A stretch of 12,896 nt of DNA, from the NCBI GenBank assembly GCA_030620695.1, contig JAUXEA010000008.1:1-12896 (forward strand). The letters run 5' to 3'. Under the pieces are notes generated by a model that was given only the letters and a program-made list of their open reading frames with translations, did not search any database and was not told the origin of the DNA. This DNA comes from Candidatus Aenigmatarchaeota archaeon (GTDB taxonomy: Archaea > Aenigmatarchaeota > Aenigmatarchaeia > QMZS01). Numbering within the stretch: position 1 is the first letter of the stretch; each line of letters starts with the position of its first letter. Shown in pieces: positions 1 to 9,105 of the stretch. The translations under genes and the position numbers were made by a program.

Positions 1-576
1 TATTTTATTTATATTCACGCCATTTGGTATGCATACAACATTTTTTACACCACAAGACTCTATATATTTTTTTATCTCATTTGAAGGCGCGATCACGCAG
101 TCCAGTTTCGAGTAGATAATTTTAGTATATTTTTTTGCAGGATATACACCAACCTTTTTTAAAATACCCTGGAAATTTCCTTTAAGGATATATGGAAAAT
201 ATTCCGGTAACAAAGTATGATATGTCCCTACAATAGGAATTGAGTAATGCCTGGAAACTGCAATACCAATTACTCCTGAAGTAAATGGTGAATGTATGTG
301 AATTAAATCAAATTTTTTCTGCTCAAAAATTTTTTTAAGATTTTTTAGTCTTGCTATTGGGATTCTATATCCTTCATATAAACGAAGATTGAATGAATGC
401 AATTCCACAATCTCTAAATTTTTTGATATTTGTTTTATATTAAACCTTTCTCTACCAGGTACAAATAATGTCACCTCGTTGCCTTTGTCAATAAAGAATT
501 TTGTTATATCTTCTATATGCGTTACAACACCATCCCTGTGTGGTTTATAAGTATCTGTAAACATTGCAATTCTCAT
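1..576 (-). CDS. GT4 glycosyltransferase, N-terminal part (cut by window edge)
   Basis: This is the first 192 residues of a retaining GT-B glycosyltransferase; the gene runs off the left edge, so the donor-binding half is not seen. The protein starts MRIAMFTDTYKPHRDGVVTH, the usual opening of GT4 enzymes of the diacylglycerol-glucosyltransferase and mannosyltransferase type. HIHSPFTSG at residues 93-101 matches the HxHxPF acceptor-side motif of that group, and IPNGV near residue 183 marks the linker to the second Rossmann domain. Such enzymes transfer a sugar from a nucleotide donor to a lipid or glycan at the inner membrane face. The ATG at 574-576 is the natural start because the first beta strand begins there. 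It lies 17 bases after the upstream GT4 stop, so the two probably share a transcript. Acceptor and donor cannot be told; the GT4 call itself is firm. Confidence 0.9.
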   Translation of the reverse strand, partial: MRIAMFTDTYKPHRDGVVTHIEDITKFFIDKGNEVTLFVPGRERFNIKQISKNLEIVELHSFNLRLYEGYRIPIARLKNLKKIFEQKKFDLIHIHSPFTSGVIGIAVSRHYSIPIVGTYHTLLPEYFPYILKGNFQGILKKVGVYPAKKYTKIIYSKLDCVIAPSNEIKKYIESCGVKNVVCIPNGVNINKI

Positions 577-592
577 AATCTAAATCAATTTA

Positions 593-1576
593 TTAAGAGT
601 CTAAAGCAGATTTATAAACCTTGTTTAATCTCTCAATCTGCATCTTAATATCATATTTTTTCTCTACAAGTTTTCTTGCATTACTTCCGAGTTTTTTCAA
701 ATCTATAGTTTTAATTTCTCTGGTTGCCTCTTCAATCTCCTTAACTTTTGTTCCGCAGACAATACCGCAGTTCTTTAAAACTTTTTCCTCTCCCCCAAAG
801 TTTGAAACTATTACAGGCTTTCTGCAAGCCATCGCTTCTAACACTGTATAAGGATGCCCTTCCAGATATGAAGGAGAAGCAAAAACATCTATTGAATTAT
901 AAAATTCCACTGAGTCTTTGACAAAACCCAAAACTTTCAATTTCCCGTTCTCTAATTTTTTAATTTTCTTATATTGTATCCCAGTACCTGCAACCACTAA
1001 ATTTACTCCCGTTTTTTTGCATGCCTTAACCAATGAAAGAATATTTTTCTCTATACTTAATCTTCCAAGATAACCAATAGTGAAATCTTTAAAATAATGT
1101 TTTGATTTCTTTCTCCTAAACTTGTCCATATCCACGCCATTTGGGATAACTATGAGATTATCACCTACAATATCTTTAATTATCTCCTCTTGTCTTTTTC
1201 CAACAACAATGAATTTGTTTGAAGTTTTTTTATATATACCTGCTATAAATTTCATATAGTTTTTTGAAAAAATTGAATAAATATTATCCCCTACCTGTAC
1301 ATGAAAAGTATTTATTATAACTGGTTTTTTCTTTATTTTTTTATAAATAAAAGGTATCAAAAATTCGGAAGAGGTCACCCCATGATGTATATGAAAAATA
1401 TCACAATTTTTCATTTCTCTTTGTATTAATCTTGTTTCTTTATCTATTCCATAAGCCCCATTATAAATATTCAAAGATATTTTTGGTGTTACAAGTTTTG
1501 CTTTAAAGTAAGTCAAGAGATAATCTAGATGTGTGGTGATTCCCCCCTGAGGTCTTGCATAATAAGTCAGTTTCAT
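593..1576 (-). CDS. GT4 family glycosyltransferase
   Basis: This is a 327-residue GT-B fold glycosyltransferase of family GT4, somewhat shorter than the usual 350-400. Visible motifs are the N-terminal glycine loop RPQGGITTH (residues 8-16), HIHHG (62-66), the hinge IPNGVDMDKF (144-153), the phosphate-binding GRLSIEKN (171-178) and the donor-sugar E-x7-E pair, E239 and E247, in LEGHPYTVLEAMA. All elements expected for nucleotide-sugar binding are present, so it looks active. There is no signal peptide or membrane helix, so it acts in the cytoplasm or at the membrane surface. It is followed after 16 bases by another GT4 gene on the same strand, which suggests the pair makes consecutive linkages in a glycolipid or surface glycan. 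The 102 bases upstream contain a TATA-like box, so this is probably the first gene of the pair. Substrate unknown. Confidence 0.92.
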   Translation of the reverse strand: MKLTYYARPQGGITTHLDYLLTYFKAKLVTPKISLNIYNGAYGIDKETRLIQREMKNCDIFHIHHGVTSSEFLIPFIYKKIKKKPVIINTFHVQVGDNIYSIFSKNYMKFIAGIYKKTSNKFIVVGKRQEEIIKDIVGDNLIVIPNGVDMDKFRRKKSKHYFKDFTIGYLGRLSIEKNILSLVKACKKTGVNLVVAGTGIQYKKIKKLENGKLKVLGFVKDSVEFYNSIDVFASPSYLEGHPYTVLEAMACRKPVIVSNFGGEEKVLKNCGIVCGTKVKEIEEATREIKTIDLKKLGSNARKLVEKKYDIKMQIERLNKVYKSALDS

Positions 1577-1593
1577 AAATATATCATGTATGA

Positions 1594-1602
1594 TTATAAA
1601 AA
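1594..1602 (-). promoter_or_regulatory. TATA-like box for the GT4 pair
   Basis: Read on the minus strand the segment is TTTTTATAA. It is centred about 22 bases upstream of the GT4 start codon at 1576, close to the spacing expected for an archaeal TATA box in front of a leaderless or nearly leaderless transcript. No Shine-Dalgarno motif lies between it and the ATG. The assignment rests on sequence and spacing only. Confidence 0.4.
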
Positions 1603-1678
1603 TGTAACAAGATTAGATGAATCTAAACATCAAGGTGAATCTTAGTTCCATAAAAATATTTTTTTAATAAGTTTTTGT

Positions 1679-2710
1679 TTATAATCTGAACTCTTTTGCC
1701 AACTTAAACGGGTCTGAGGATATGACGGAGTTTCCGTATAATTCCATTGCCCCAATATCTGAGTTTTTTCTGTCTATTGGCCCCCTATCTACAAGATGTA
1801 AAATCCAGTAATCCTTTATTTTATACAGGGAGAGATTGAAAGATTTTACATCTAATCTGAAATAATTTTGTAAAACTCTGTAGACTAAATCACTCAACTT
1901 TTCAAATTTCTTTTCTTTGGAAAATATAACAATTTCCTTTTCTTTTATTGGAGTCAAATAAAAAACCAGTTTGCTTTTTTTTATTTCAAGGCCAAGACCC
2001 AGACTTTTGTGAATCTCAAATAAATCCGAGAAGTAATCTGAATCAAACTTCTTTTTGTATTCATCAGATATTTTAGCAAGCAAATCCAATTTTCCATACT
2101 GCATTTTTGAAGCACATAATTGCATGTGCCCATGAACTATTGATGCTCCTGCCCTCCAGAGACAATTCCAGATTAGGAAAAAATTTTTTGCTTCCATATC
2201 AGTTTTCCTGACTTTTTCAAACCATTTATCTGCTGTTTTGAAATAATCATGGAGCCAGACTTTTTTTATTTTTAACGGATTATGTTCCCTAAAAATAACC
2301 AAACCATGAAAATAATCATACTTTGCAACATTGACCGCGGTTATACAATATTTCCCTTTTATCCTTCCAAAAACATTATAGGGTGTAAAATTTTTTGGGT
2401 TGCAGAAATTACAATTTTCTTTTTTTTCAATTTTCTTTAAGTCCATTTCAACTTTCTGTATCGGTCTTAAATTCCTTAACTCATTAAATAAAGAACCCTC
2501 CTTGGTAAAATTGTTATTAATCAACACAACTTTCTGATTTTTAACTTTTTCTAAAGAACCAAATTTATTCTTTATCCAGGTTTCCATTTTGGTTGGAATA
2601 CTTAATTTACTGTCAGAGATTTCAAAAGAATAAAATCTGTTGAATAATTCTTTATCTTTCTTTGGAAGTTTATTTATTAACTTTGGCAGGTCTATTATTT
2701 TTAACTCCAT
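1679..2710 (-). CDS. GalT/HIT-like nucleotidyltransferase (galactose-1-phosphate uridylyltransferase-like)
   Basis: This 343-residue protein resembles the galactose-1-phosphate uridylyltransferase branch of the HIT superfamily, which moves nucleoside monophosphates between sugar phosphates through a histidine-NMP intermediate. The signature is HGHMQL at residues 193-198, an H-x-H-x-Q triad in which the second histidine should be the nucleophile. A CNFC motif (100-103) could be half of a metal site as in GalT, although no second Cys pair is evident. The C-terminal segment RNSDIGAMELYG also resembles GalT ends. Length is near that of GalT (about 340). In GalT the triad is HPHxQ; here Gly replaces Pro, so strict galactose specificity is doubtful. 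Relatives include ADP-sugar phosphorylases and adenylyltransferases. Its place beside glucan enzymes suggests it makes or breaks down a sugar nucleotide such as ADP- or UDP-glucose; this is inference. Confidence 0.72.
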   Translation of the reverse strand: MELKIIDLPKLINKLPKKDKELFNRFYSFEISDSKLSIPTKMETWIKNKFGSLEKVKNQKVVLINNNFTKEGSLFNELRNLRPIQKVEMDLKKIEKKENCNFCNPKNFTPYNVFGRIKGKYCITAVNVAKYDYFHGLVIFREHNPLKIKKVWLHDYFKTADKWFEKVRKTDMEAKNFFLIWNCLWRAGASIVHGHMQLCASKMQYGKLDLLAKISDEYKKKFDSDYFSDLFEIHKSLGLGLEIKKSKLVFYLTPIKEKEIVIFSKEKKFEKLSDLVYRVLQNYFRLDVKSFNLSLYKIKDYWILHLVDRGPIDRKNSDIGAMELYGNSVISSDPFKLAKEFRL

Positions 2711-2739
2711 AGATTATAATATTTAAAATTTAATAAAGA

Positions 2740-2762
2740 ACCCCGACACAGAGTACCGGGGT
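2740..2762 (-). other. GC-rich hairpin between the amylase and GalT-like genes
   Basis: The arms ACCCCG (2740-2745) and CGGGGT (2757-2762) pair perfectly around an 11-base loop. This GC-rich stem stands out in an otherwise very AT-rich 96-base spacer. It lies downstream of the GH57 gene and 30 bases upstream of the GalT-like start, with TATA-like TTTAAATATT stretches on both sides. It could be a processing or pausing structure in a read-through transcript, or a structured leader of the GalT-like gene. It lacks the immediate T-run of a classical terminator. Confidence 0.4.
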
Positions 2763-2806
2763 ATTACAGGGAATGAAATATTTAAAAATTTAAGAAAATA
2801 AAAAAA

Positions 2807-4276
<1,470 letters not shown>

Positions 4277-4277
4277 A

Positions 4278-5459
4278 TTAATTAATTAGGGATTTATAAA
4301 TATTAATAACATGTGAAGCCTGTTTCTTCCAGGATATATTTTCTAATTCAAGATAAGCGTTTGAAATAATTTCTTCGCTCATAGGAGTATATTTTAGAAT
4401 AGATATTATTTTGTTTGCTGTTTCTTCCACATCCCAAAAATCAACCTGAAAACAATTATTCAAAACTTCTTTTACCCCGGAATTTTTTGAAACAATAACA
4501 GGAATTCCATTTGATGCTGCTTCCAGAACTGTAATACCAAACGGCTCTGATACAGAAGGAAGAACATATAAATCTGCTGATTTGTATATTTCTTTAACTT
4601 CATCATCTTTTAGTCTTCCTGTAAATAAGATTTTGTCCTCTATACCAATATTACATGCTAAATCAATCATTTCCGGCAACATTTCCCCGCCACCAGCCAT
4701 AACAAACAAAATATTTTTCTCATAATCCAAAACTTTTTTGGCTGCCCTAACGAAATAATCAGGGCCCTTATGCATACTCAACCTTCCAAGATATAAAACA
4801 ATTTTTTTTCGATTATATGTTTTGTTTTTTTTAATACCATCAAATTCTATTGCATTATGAATTACTTCTATTTTATCTTTAGAGATATTATATCCTTTTG
4901 CTATTTTATTTTTTGTGTAATTTGATACAGCAATAATTTTATCTGCTTTATTAAAAGCGTTTAATTCCATATTATATATAATAGGATTACAGCCACCACA
5001 ACTTCTGTCCAGTTCTGTTGTATGTACATGTAAAAGCAAAGGCTTTCCTGAAAATTCTTTTATTTGCATCCCTGCAGGAAAGGTCATCCAGTCATGGCAG
5101 TGAATTAAATCAAATTTTTCGCACTTTGCTATCTTTACACCTCTCTTTGTAAATCTGTTAATCTCTTCTTTTAAATTCCCACCATAAATTTTTGCTTCTT
5201 CTTCGCATAGTAAATACTGGTATTGATAAGTATTTTCATTTAGGTAAGGGCTTAATAAACTTTTAATTCCCTTGATTGAAACAAAATTAGTTGGAATTAT
5301 TTTCAGGTTATTACTTTCTCCTTTAATGGGCAGGATTAAACTTATTTTTGTTCCCAAATTTGCCAAAGCGTTTGATAAATTATAAGTAACTTTTCCTAAG
5401 CCACCAATAGAGTGGGGTGGGAATTCCCATCCAAACATCAGAACTTTTATTGATTCCAT
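4278..5459 (-). CDS. glycogen synthase-like glycosyltransferase (GT4/GT5)
   Basis: A cytoplasmic GT-B enzyme of 393 residues, likely extending an alpha-1,4-glucan from a nucleotide-glucose donor. It opens MESIKVLMFGWEFPPHSIGG and carries the GGLGK donor loop (19-23), HCHDW (120-124), HTTE (146-149), GRLSMHKG (225-232) and the E-x7-E pair E305/E313 in SEPFGITVLEA. The frame stays open for 33 codons upstream to an ATG at 5558, but that would place an unrelated sequence before the first beta strand and overlap the divergent glycosidase, so the ATG at 5457-5459 is chosen. It shares only 31 bases of promoter space with that glycosidase and is followed by the GH57 gene after one base, pairing synthesis with breakdown. 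Archaeal enzymes of this type are shorter than bacterial GlgA (about 470-500). A different hexosyl transfer cannot be excluded. Confidence 0.82.
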   Translation of the reverse strand: MESIKVLMFGWEFPPHSIGGLGKVTYNLSNALANLGTKISLILPIKGESNNLKIIPTNFVSIKGIKSLLSPYLNENTYQYQYLLCEEEAKIYGGNLKEEINRFTKRGVKIAKCEKFDLIHCHDWMTFPAGMQIKEFSGKPLLLHVHTTELDRSCGGCNPIIYNMELNAFNKADKIIAVSNYTKNKIAKGYNISKDKIEVIHNAIEFDGIKKNKTYNRKKIVLYLGRLSMHKGPDYFVRAAKKVLDYEKNILFVMAGGGEMLPEMIDLACNIGIEDKILFTGRLKDDEVKEIYKSADLYVLPSVSEPFGITVLEAASNGIPVIVSKNSGVKEVLNNCFQVDFWDVEETANKIISILKYTPMSEEIISNAYLELENISWKKQASHVINIYKSLIN

Positions 5460-5490
5460 AATATACAAATATAACATTTGTAATAATATT
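5460..5490. promoter_or_regulatory. divergent promoter region, 31 bases
   Basis: Only 31 bases separate the two start codons of the glycogen-synthase-like gene (minus) and the debranching-like glycosidase (plus). The stretch is entirely AT-rich. For the plus gene, AAATATAA around 5467-5474 lies about 20 bases before the ATG; for the minus gene, AATATTATT ends about 30 bases before its ATG. Each TATA box probably sits at or inside the other gene's first bases, so the promoters must overlap. Neither start has a Shine-Dalgarno motif. Exact box positions are uncertain. Confidence 0.4.
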
Positions 5491-6660
5491 ATGCCTGAAA
5501 TTTTTGTACAGAGAGCAAGGGAGGTACTTCTTAAAAATGAAATTGGAATTGGAATCAAGGCAGGAGATTATTACCCGGACCTTTGGGTTAGGGATGCATT
5601 GATTTCTTCGTTGGGTTTGGTTATTTCAGAAGATGAAAAACTTATAGAATTAGCAGGAAAATCAATAAACACAATTTCAAAATACCAGAAATTTACTGGG
5701 CAAATTCCGAATAAAATTTCTCCTGACGAAAAAAAAGTTTGTTTTGGTGAGGGGGGTTGTGTTGATTCAAGTTTGTGGTATTCAATTGCTGTTTTAAATT
5801 ATTTTAATGCAACAAAAGATTTAAATTTTTTAAAGGCACACTACAAAAAAATAAACAAGGCTCTTGGCTGGGCTTTATGCCTGGACCAGAACAATGACTG
5901 GCTTATTGAGACAAATGAAGGTTCTGGTTGGTCAGATGTTTTACTTCATAGTGGAAGAGTTCTATGTAATAATGTCTTACTTTATAAAGCGTTAAGAGAT
6001 GCAGATGAAATAAATAAGATTTTCGGAAAAGAAGAAAGTTTTGGGTGGATTGCAGAACACTTAAAAGAAAACATTAATTTGTTTTTCTGGCCAAAAAAGG
6101 AAAACTTGGAAAGGATTAAAGAGGAATATGGTTTTTCAAGAATTGATGCCGATTTTGAAACTGCTCTGTCAAATATAAAAGGAGAACCAAATTATTATTT
6201 GGCTGATTTAGGTTTCAGGAAATTTGACCCGAGGTTTGGCTCTTGTGCAAACTTACTTGCTGTTTTATTTGATGTTGCTGATGAAAACAAAAAAAACAAA
6301 ATTTTTGATTATATTGAAAAAGAAAATCTGGATAAGCCTTACCCTTTAAAGATATACAATCCACCCATCTCTAATGATGACCCCTTCAGAAAATTTTATT
6401 TCAGGTGGTCAGAATTATCTTATTTACAGGAGCCCGGGAATTATCATAACGGGGGAATCTGGCCTTTTGTCGGGGGATTTTATATTGCAACCCTGAAAAA
6501 GGAGGGAAAACCCTTTGAAAAGGAATTTGAGAAATTAGTTGAAAGCTGCAGGTTGGGAAAGTGGAGATTTTCCGAGTGGCTGAACTCAGAAGGAAAACCA
6601 ATGGGCTCTGCAAACCAGAGCTGGAGCGCGGCAATGCTGCTTTATGCTTATTATTTTTGA
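5491..6660 (+). CDS. (alpha/alpha)6-barrel glycosidase, glycogen debranching/GH100 invertase-like
   Basis: A 389-residue protein resembling the catalytic domain of amylo-alpha-1,6-glucosidases (GDE C-domain, GH133) and of neutral/alkaline invertases (GH100), which share an (alpha/alpha)6 barrel. Seen motifs are DLWVRDA (30-36), GQIPN (70-74), VDSSLWY (91-97), GSGWSDV (144-150), YHNGGIWPF (318-326), SEWLN (361-365) and NQSWSAAM (375-382). By analogy D149 would be general acid and E362 general base. YHNGG, PYPLKIYNP and the short length lean toward GH100; GQIPN and NQSWS are shared with debranching enzymes. Typical archaeal debranching enzymes exceed 600 residues with an N-terminal beta domain, absent here. 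With GH57, GH15 and two synthases around it, removal of alpha-1,6 branches is the likeliest role, but sucrose or another disaccharide remains possible. No signal peptide. An oligo-T tract follows its stop. Confidence 0.78.
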   Translation: MPEIFVQRAREVLLKNEIGIGIKAGDYYPDLWVRDALISSLGLVISEDEKLIELAGKSINTISKYQKFTGQIPNKISPDEKKVCFGEGGCVDSSLWYSIAVLNYFNATKDLNFLKAHYKKINKALGWALCLDQNNDWLIETNEGSGWSDVLLHSGRVLCNNVLLYKALRDADEINKIFGKEESFGWIAEHLKENINLFFWPKKENLERIKEEYGFSRIDADFETALSNIKGEPNYYLADLGFRKFDPRFGSCANLLAVLFDVADENKKNKIFDYIEKENLDKPYPLKIYNPPISNDDPFRKFYFRWSELSYLQEPGNYHNGGIWPFVGGFYIATLKKEGKPFEKEFEKLVESCRLGKWRFSEWLNSEGKPMGSANQSWSAAMLLYAYYF

Positions 6661-6684
6661 GTTTTTTTTTACTTTTTAAAAAAA
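6661..6684. terminator. bidirectional oligo-T terminator between convergent genes
   Basis: Directly after the plus-strand glycosidase stop there is a run of nine Ts (6662-6670). Reading the other way, seven As at 6678-6684 give a T7 run just past the GH15 stop. Oligo-T tracts without a hairpin are the usual intrinsic termination signal in archaea, so this 31-base spacer probably ends both transcripts. Confidence 0.5.
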
Positions 6685-6691
6685 TTCTAAA

Positions 6692-7763
6692 CTACAAGAG
6701 TCCAAGTTCTTTTGAGGCTAGGATAAACATTGCATGAGACCAGCATAAAGGAGAGATAGATTTCTGAATTTTGTTGTGAAAGATTTGTTCTGGTATATAT
6801 TCATCAACCAAACCGATAACTTTTTTATAATATTTCATTGCTTCATCTTTTTCATTCATTTTATTTAATATAATACTCATCCAAAAATTAAGCAAGGGCC
6901 AAAATCCAGCTCCTTTCTTTCTATGTAAAGTCCGAAACATCCAACCATCATACTCATCGTGTTCATATCTGTAAACTCCAAAATCTTTTACTAGCTTTTC
7001 TTTTATCAGTTTAACAGTATTTTTTGCCAATAAATGTTTTACTCCAATAATTTCAAAAGGCCAAATAAGACCTAACATACTAGAGTCTATTCTTTCATCA
7101 TCCACTCTTCCAAAAGATCTAAAGAAATATTCTTTCTTTTCTGCATTTTTTAATAAAACTTCTTTCATTTCACCTACTATCTTAATATATTTTTTGTCTG
7201 GAAATAATTGACTTGCAGACCACAAACCCGTAATACATGCTGCAAGCGAATATGTAAAATTCTCTTTTAAATCTGGAAACGTTAATCTTTCTTCCCATAA
7301 ATCATTAGCAATCAAACTAAAATGATCTTTTTTCCAAGCATTGCAAATACCCTTGGCAGAGTGAACAATTAATTCTTTATACTTTATACCTTCTTTTTTC
7401 TTATCTTTAAAATGATGCCAAACAGCAAACAGAACAGCAGCTGTTTGATCAGGTTGAAATTTATTTAAAACTTGCAAACCATTTGGGTAATATTTTTCAT
7501 AAAACAATCCTGTTTCCCCCCCAACCTTCAGCTCTATTTATTAACCAATCAAAAAATCTCTCTTGTATATCTTTTATTCCTAAAACATCAGAAGCAAGGC
7601 AAGTAAAGCTTGCGTCTCTAGGCCAAACATAAAAATAATTTTTTGCTTCTTTAGGATAATAAGCTTTTGTAGAATTAGCAGCGACAATAGCGCCATTTTC
7701 CAAACTACAATCTAAAATTACTTTTTTACTTGTTTTAATTAGTTGTTCAACTTTATTTTCCAT
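6692..7763 (-). pseudogene. GH15 glucoamylase-like gene, split by a one-base frameshift
   Basis: Two overlapping frames (7497-7763, 88 aa; 6692-7507, 271 aa from a TTG) form one GH15 exo-glucosidase. They break at seven Gs on the minus strand (plus 7516-7522). Dropping one G joins them as AEGWGETGLFYEKYYPNG and gives 356 residues with no stop. GH15 hallmarks lie in both halves: GAIVAA (24-29), YVWPRDASFT (45-54) and, in joined numbering, LWEE with E157 as likely general acid, and IPEQI with E325 as likely general base, followed by PLCWSHA. The enzyme would release glucose from chain ends. It lacks the N-terminal beta domain typical of archaeal glucoamylases (over 600 residues) and has no signal peptide. 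Both catalytic residues survive, so this is a very recent lesion, a sequencing error in the homopolymer, or slippage-dependent expression. Confidence 0.85.
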
Positions 7764-7791
7764 AACTTAACTATAAGCTTAATTTATAATT
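7764..7791. promoter_or_regulatory. divergent promoter region, 28 bases
   Basis: The glucoamylase (minus) and the next glycosyltransferase (plus) start 28 bases apart. On the minus strand AATTATAAATT (7781-7791) is centred about 23 bases from the ATG at 7763, a good archaeal TATA position. On the plus strand CTATAAG (7771-7777) lies 15-21 bases before the ATG at 7792, rather close. No ribosome binding site is present on either side. Confidence 0.42.
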
Positions 7792-9033
7792 ATGAGGATT
7801 GCTTATTTTGTCTGGGAATACCCGCCTTTGGTGGTTGGTGGTCTCGGAACTTATGCTTCTGATTTAGTGCCAAGACTTTCGAAATTCGGAAATGAAATCA
7901 GTGTTTTTACATTAAATAATGGAAAATTAAAAACAAGTGAAAAAAAAGGCAGGATAGAAGTTCACAGGCCAAAAATTGTGGACAGTACTAATATTCTGAG
8001 ATATATAGTTAGTGAGAACCTTATGAAGTGGGGAGAGCATCTGTGTTTTTTCAACAATATTTTCTCCTATAATTACCTGTCTGCATCAAAATTTATTAAC
8101 GAGGTCTCAAAAAATAAAAAGTTTGATTTGGTTGTTATCAATGACTGGTTGTCCGGCATAGCGGGTTTGATGATTAAACAGAATATGAATATTCCAATTA
8201 TGTATCATATTCATTCAACAGAACAACAAAGGGTAGGTAATGGCAGTCCAACAATTAAAACTCTGGAAAGAGAAATGAGTATAAAAGCGGATTCTATAAT
8301 AACAGTCTCTTATTCTATGAAAGAACACTTAATAAGTCTTGGATATCCGCAGGAAAAAATAAATGTTGTGTGGAATGGTTGTGATACTGAAGAATATAAA
8401 TTAGAAAATGTGAACTGGAAGTTGGTGGAAGAATTAAAAGAAAAATACAAGATAAAAGAAAGTGAAAAAATAATATTCTTTGTTGGAAGGCTTACTTTTG
8501 TTAAAGGCGTTGAAAATTTAGTTTCCGGATTCCCCTTGGTTTTAAAAGAATTTCCAAATACAAAACTAATTATCTTAGGTAAAGGTGAAGAGTATAATGA
8601 TATTATTGAATTGCTAAAAAGATTTAATATTGAAGACAAAGTTGTAATCAGGTCGGAATTTGTTTCAGAGGAAGAGAGAATTGCACATTATGCTTTGTCA
8701 GATATTTGTGTATTTCCAAGTTTTGCAGAGCCTTTTGGAATTGTTTCTCTTGAGGCAATGTGTTTGAAAAAACCAGTAGTTGTTGGTGCAAGCGGGATTT
8801 CCGGATTTAGAGAACAAGTTATTAATTCAGGTGAGGAGCAGGCAGGAATTCATGTTGATGGTAAAAGACCCGATGATATTGCTTGGGGAATAAAGGAAAT
8901 TTTGAAAGATGAAAATAAAGCAAGAGAAATGGGGGAAAATGGAAGAAAAAGAGCAGAAAGTGTATTTAATCTGGATATTGTTGCAAAAAATACTTTGTTT
9001 TTGTATGAGAAAGTTGCAGGGAAGGATAAATAG
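7792..9033 (+). CDS. glycogen synthase-like GT4 glycosyltransferase
   Basis: This is a second GT-B glycosyltransferase of the glycogen-synthase-like type, 413 residues. It begins MRIAYFVWEYPPLVVGGLGT, with the GGLG donor loop at 16-19, and continues with NDW (117-119), HIHSTE (139-144), GRLTFVKG (232-239) and the E-x7-E pair E313/E321 in AEPFGIVSLEAM. Its plan matches the enzyme at 4278-5459 (WEFPP/WEYPP start, GGLG, H-x-H-x-TE), so the two are probably paralogues, but they differ clearly in length and in the middle region. It has no signal or membrane segment. It is divergent from the glucoamylase gene and may add glucose to the same internal polymer, or start a chain while the paralogue extends it. 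Donor (ADP- or UDP-glucose) cannot be told. A non-glycogen GT4 role, such as sucrose-phosphate-type synthesis, is the main alternative. Confidence 0.82.
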   Translation: MRIAYFVWEYPPLVVGGLGTYASDLVPRLSKFGNEISVFTLNNGKLKTSEKKGRIEVHRPKIVDSTNILRYIVSENLMKWGEHLCFFNNIFSYNYLSASKFINEVSKNKKFDLVVINDWLSGIAGLMIKQNMNIPIMYHIHSTEQQRVGNGSPTIKTLEREMSIKADSIITVSYSMKEHLISLGYPQEKINVVWNGCDTEEYKLENVNWKLVEELKEKYKIKESEKIIFFVGRLTFVKGVENLVSGFPLVLKEFPNTKLIILGKGEEYNDIIELLKRFNIEDKVVIRSEFVSEEERIAHYALSDICVFPSFAEPFGIVSLEAMCLKKPVVVGASGISGFREQVINSGEEQAGIHVDGKRPDDIAWGIKEILKDENKAREMGENGRKRAESVFNLDIVAKNTLFLYEKVAGKDK

Positions 9034-9105
9034 CTTCAGTAACTAAACAAGAATGAATAACCTTATAATAAAGTTGTGGGAAATTCTTTGACTAAAAATT
9101 ATACT

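Noticed and set aside
5460..5558. 33-codon upstream extension of the glycogen-synthase-like gene
   Set aside because: It overlaps the divergent glycosidase start, encodes residues unlike the family, and precedes a clean MESIKVLMFGWEFPP start.
5751..5756. Run of six Gs in the debranching-like gene as another frameshift
   Set aside because: The frame stays intact across it and conserved motifs VDSSLWY follow directly.
7505..7507. TTG as an independent start for the C-terminal GH15 half
   Set aside because: The codon falls within a conserved stretch of the joined frame, and the preceding half supplies the missing barrel helices; a frameshift explains both better.
8310..8639. 109-residue frame opposite the second synthase-like gene
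   Set aside because: It is antisense to the GRLTFVKG donor-binding region and has shadow-type composition.
9034..9105. Terminator or tRNA in the 72-base convergent spacer
   Set aside because: No stable hairpin, oligo-T tract or tRNA-like arms could be found there.
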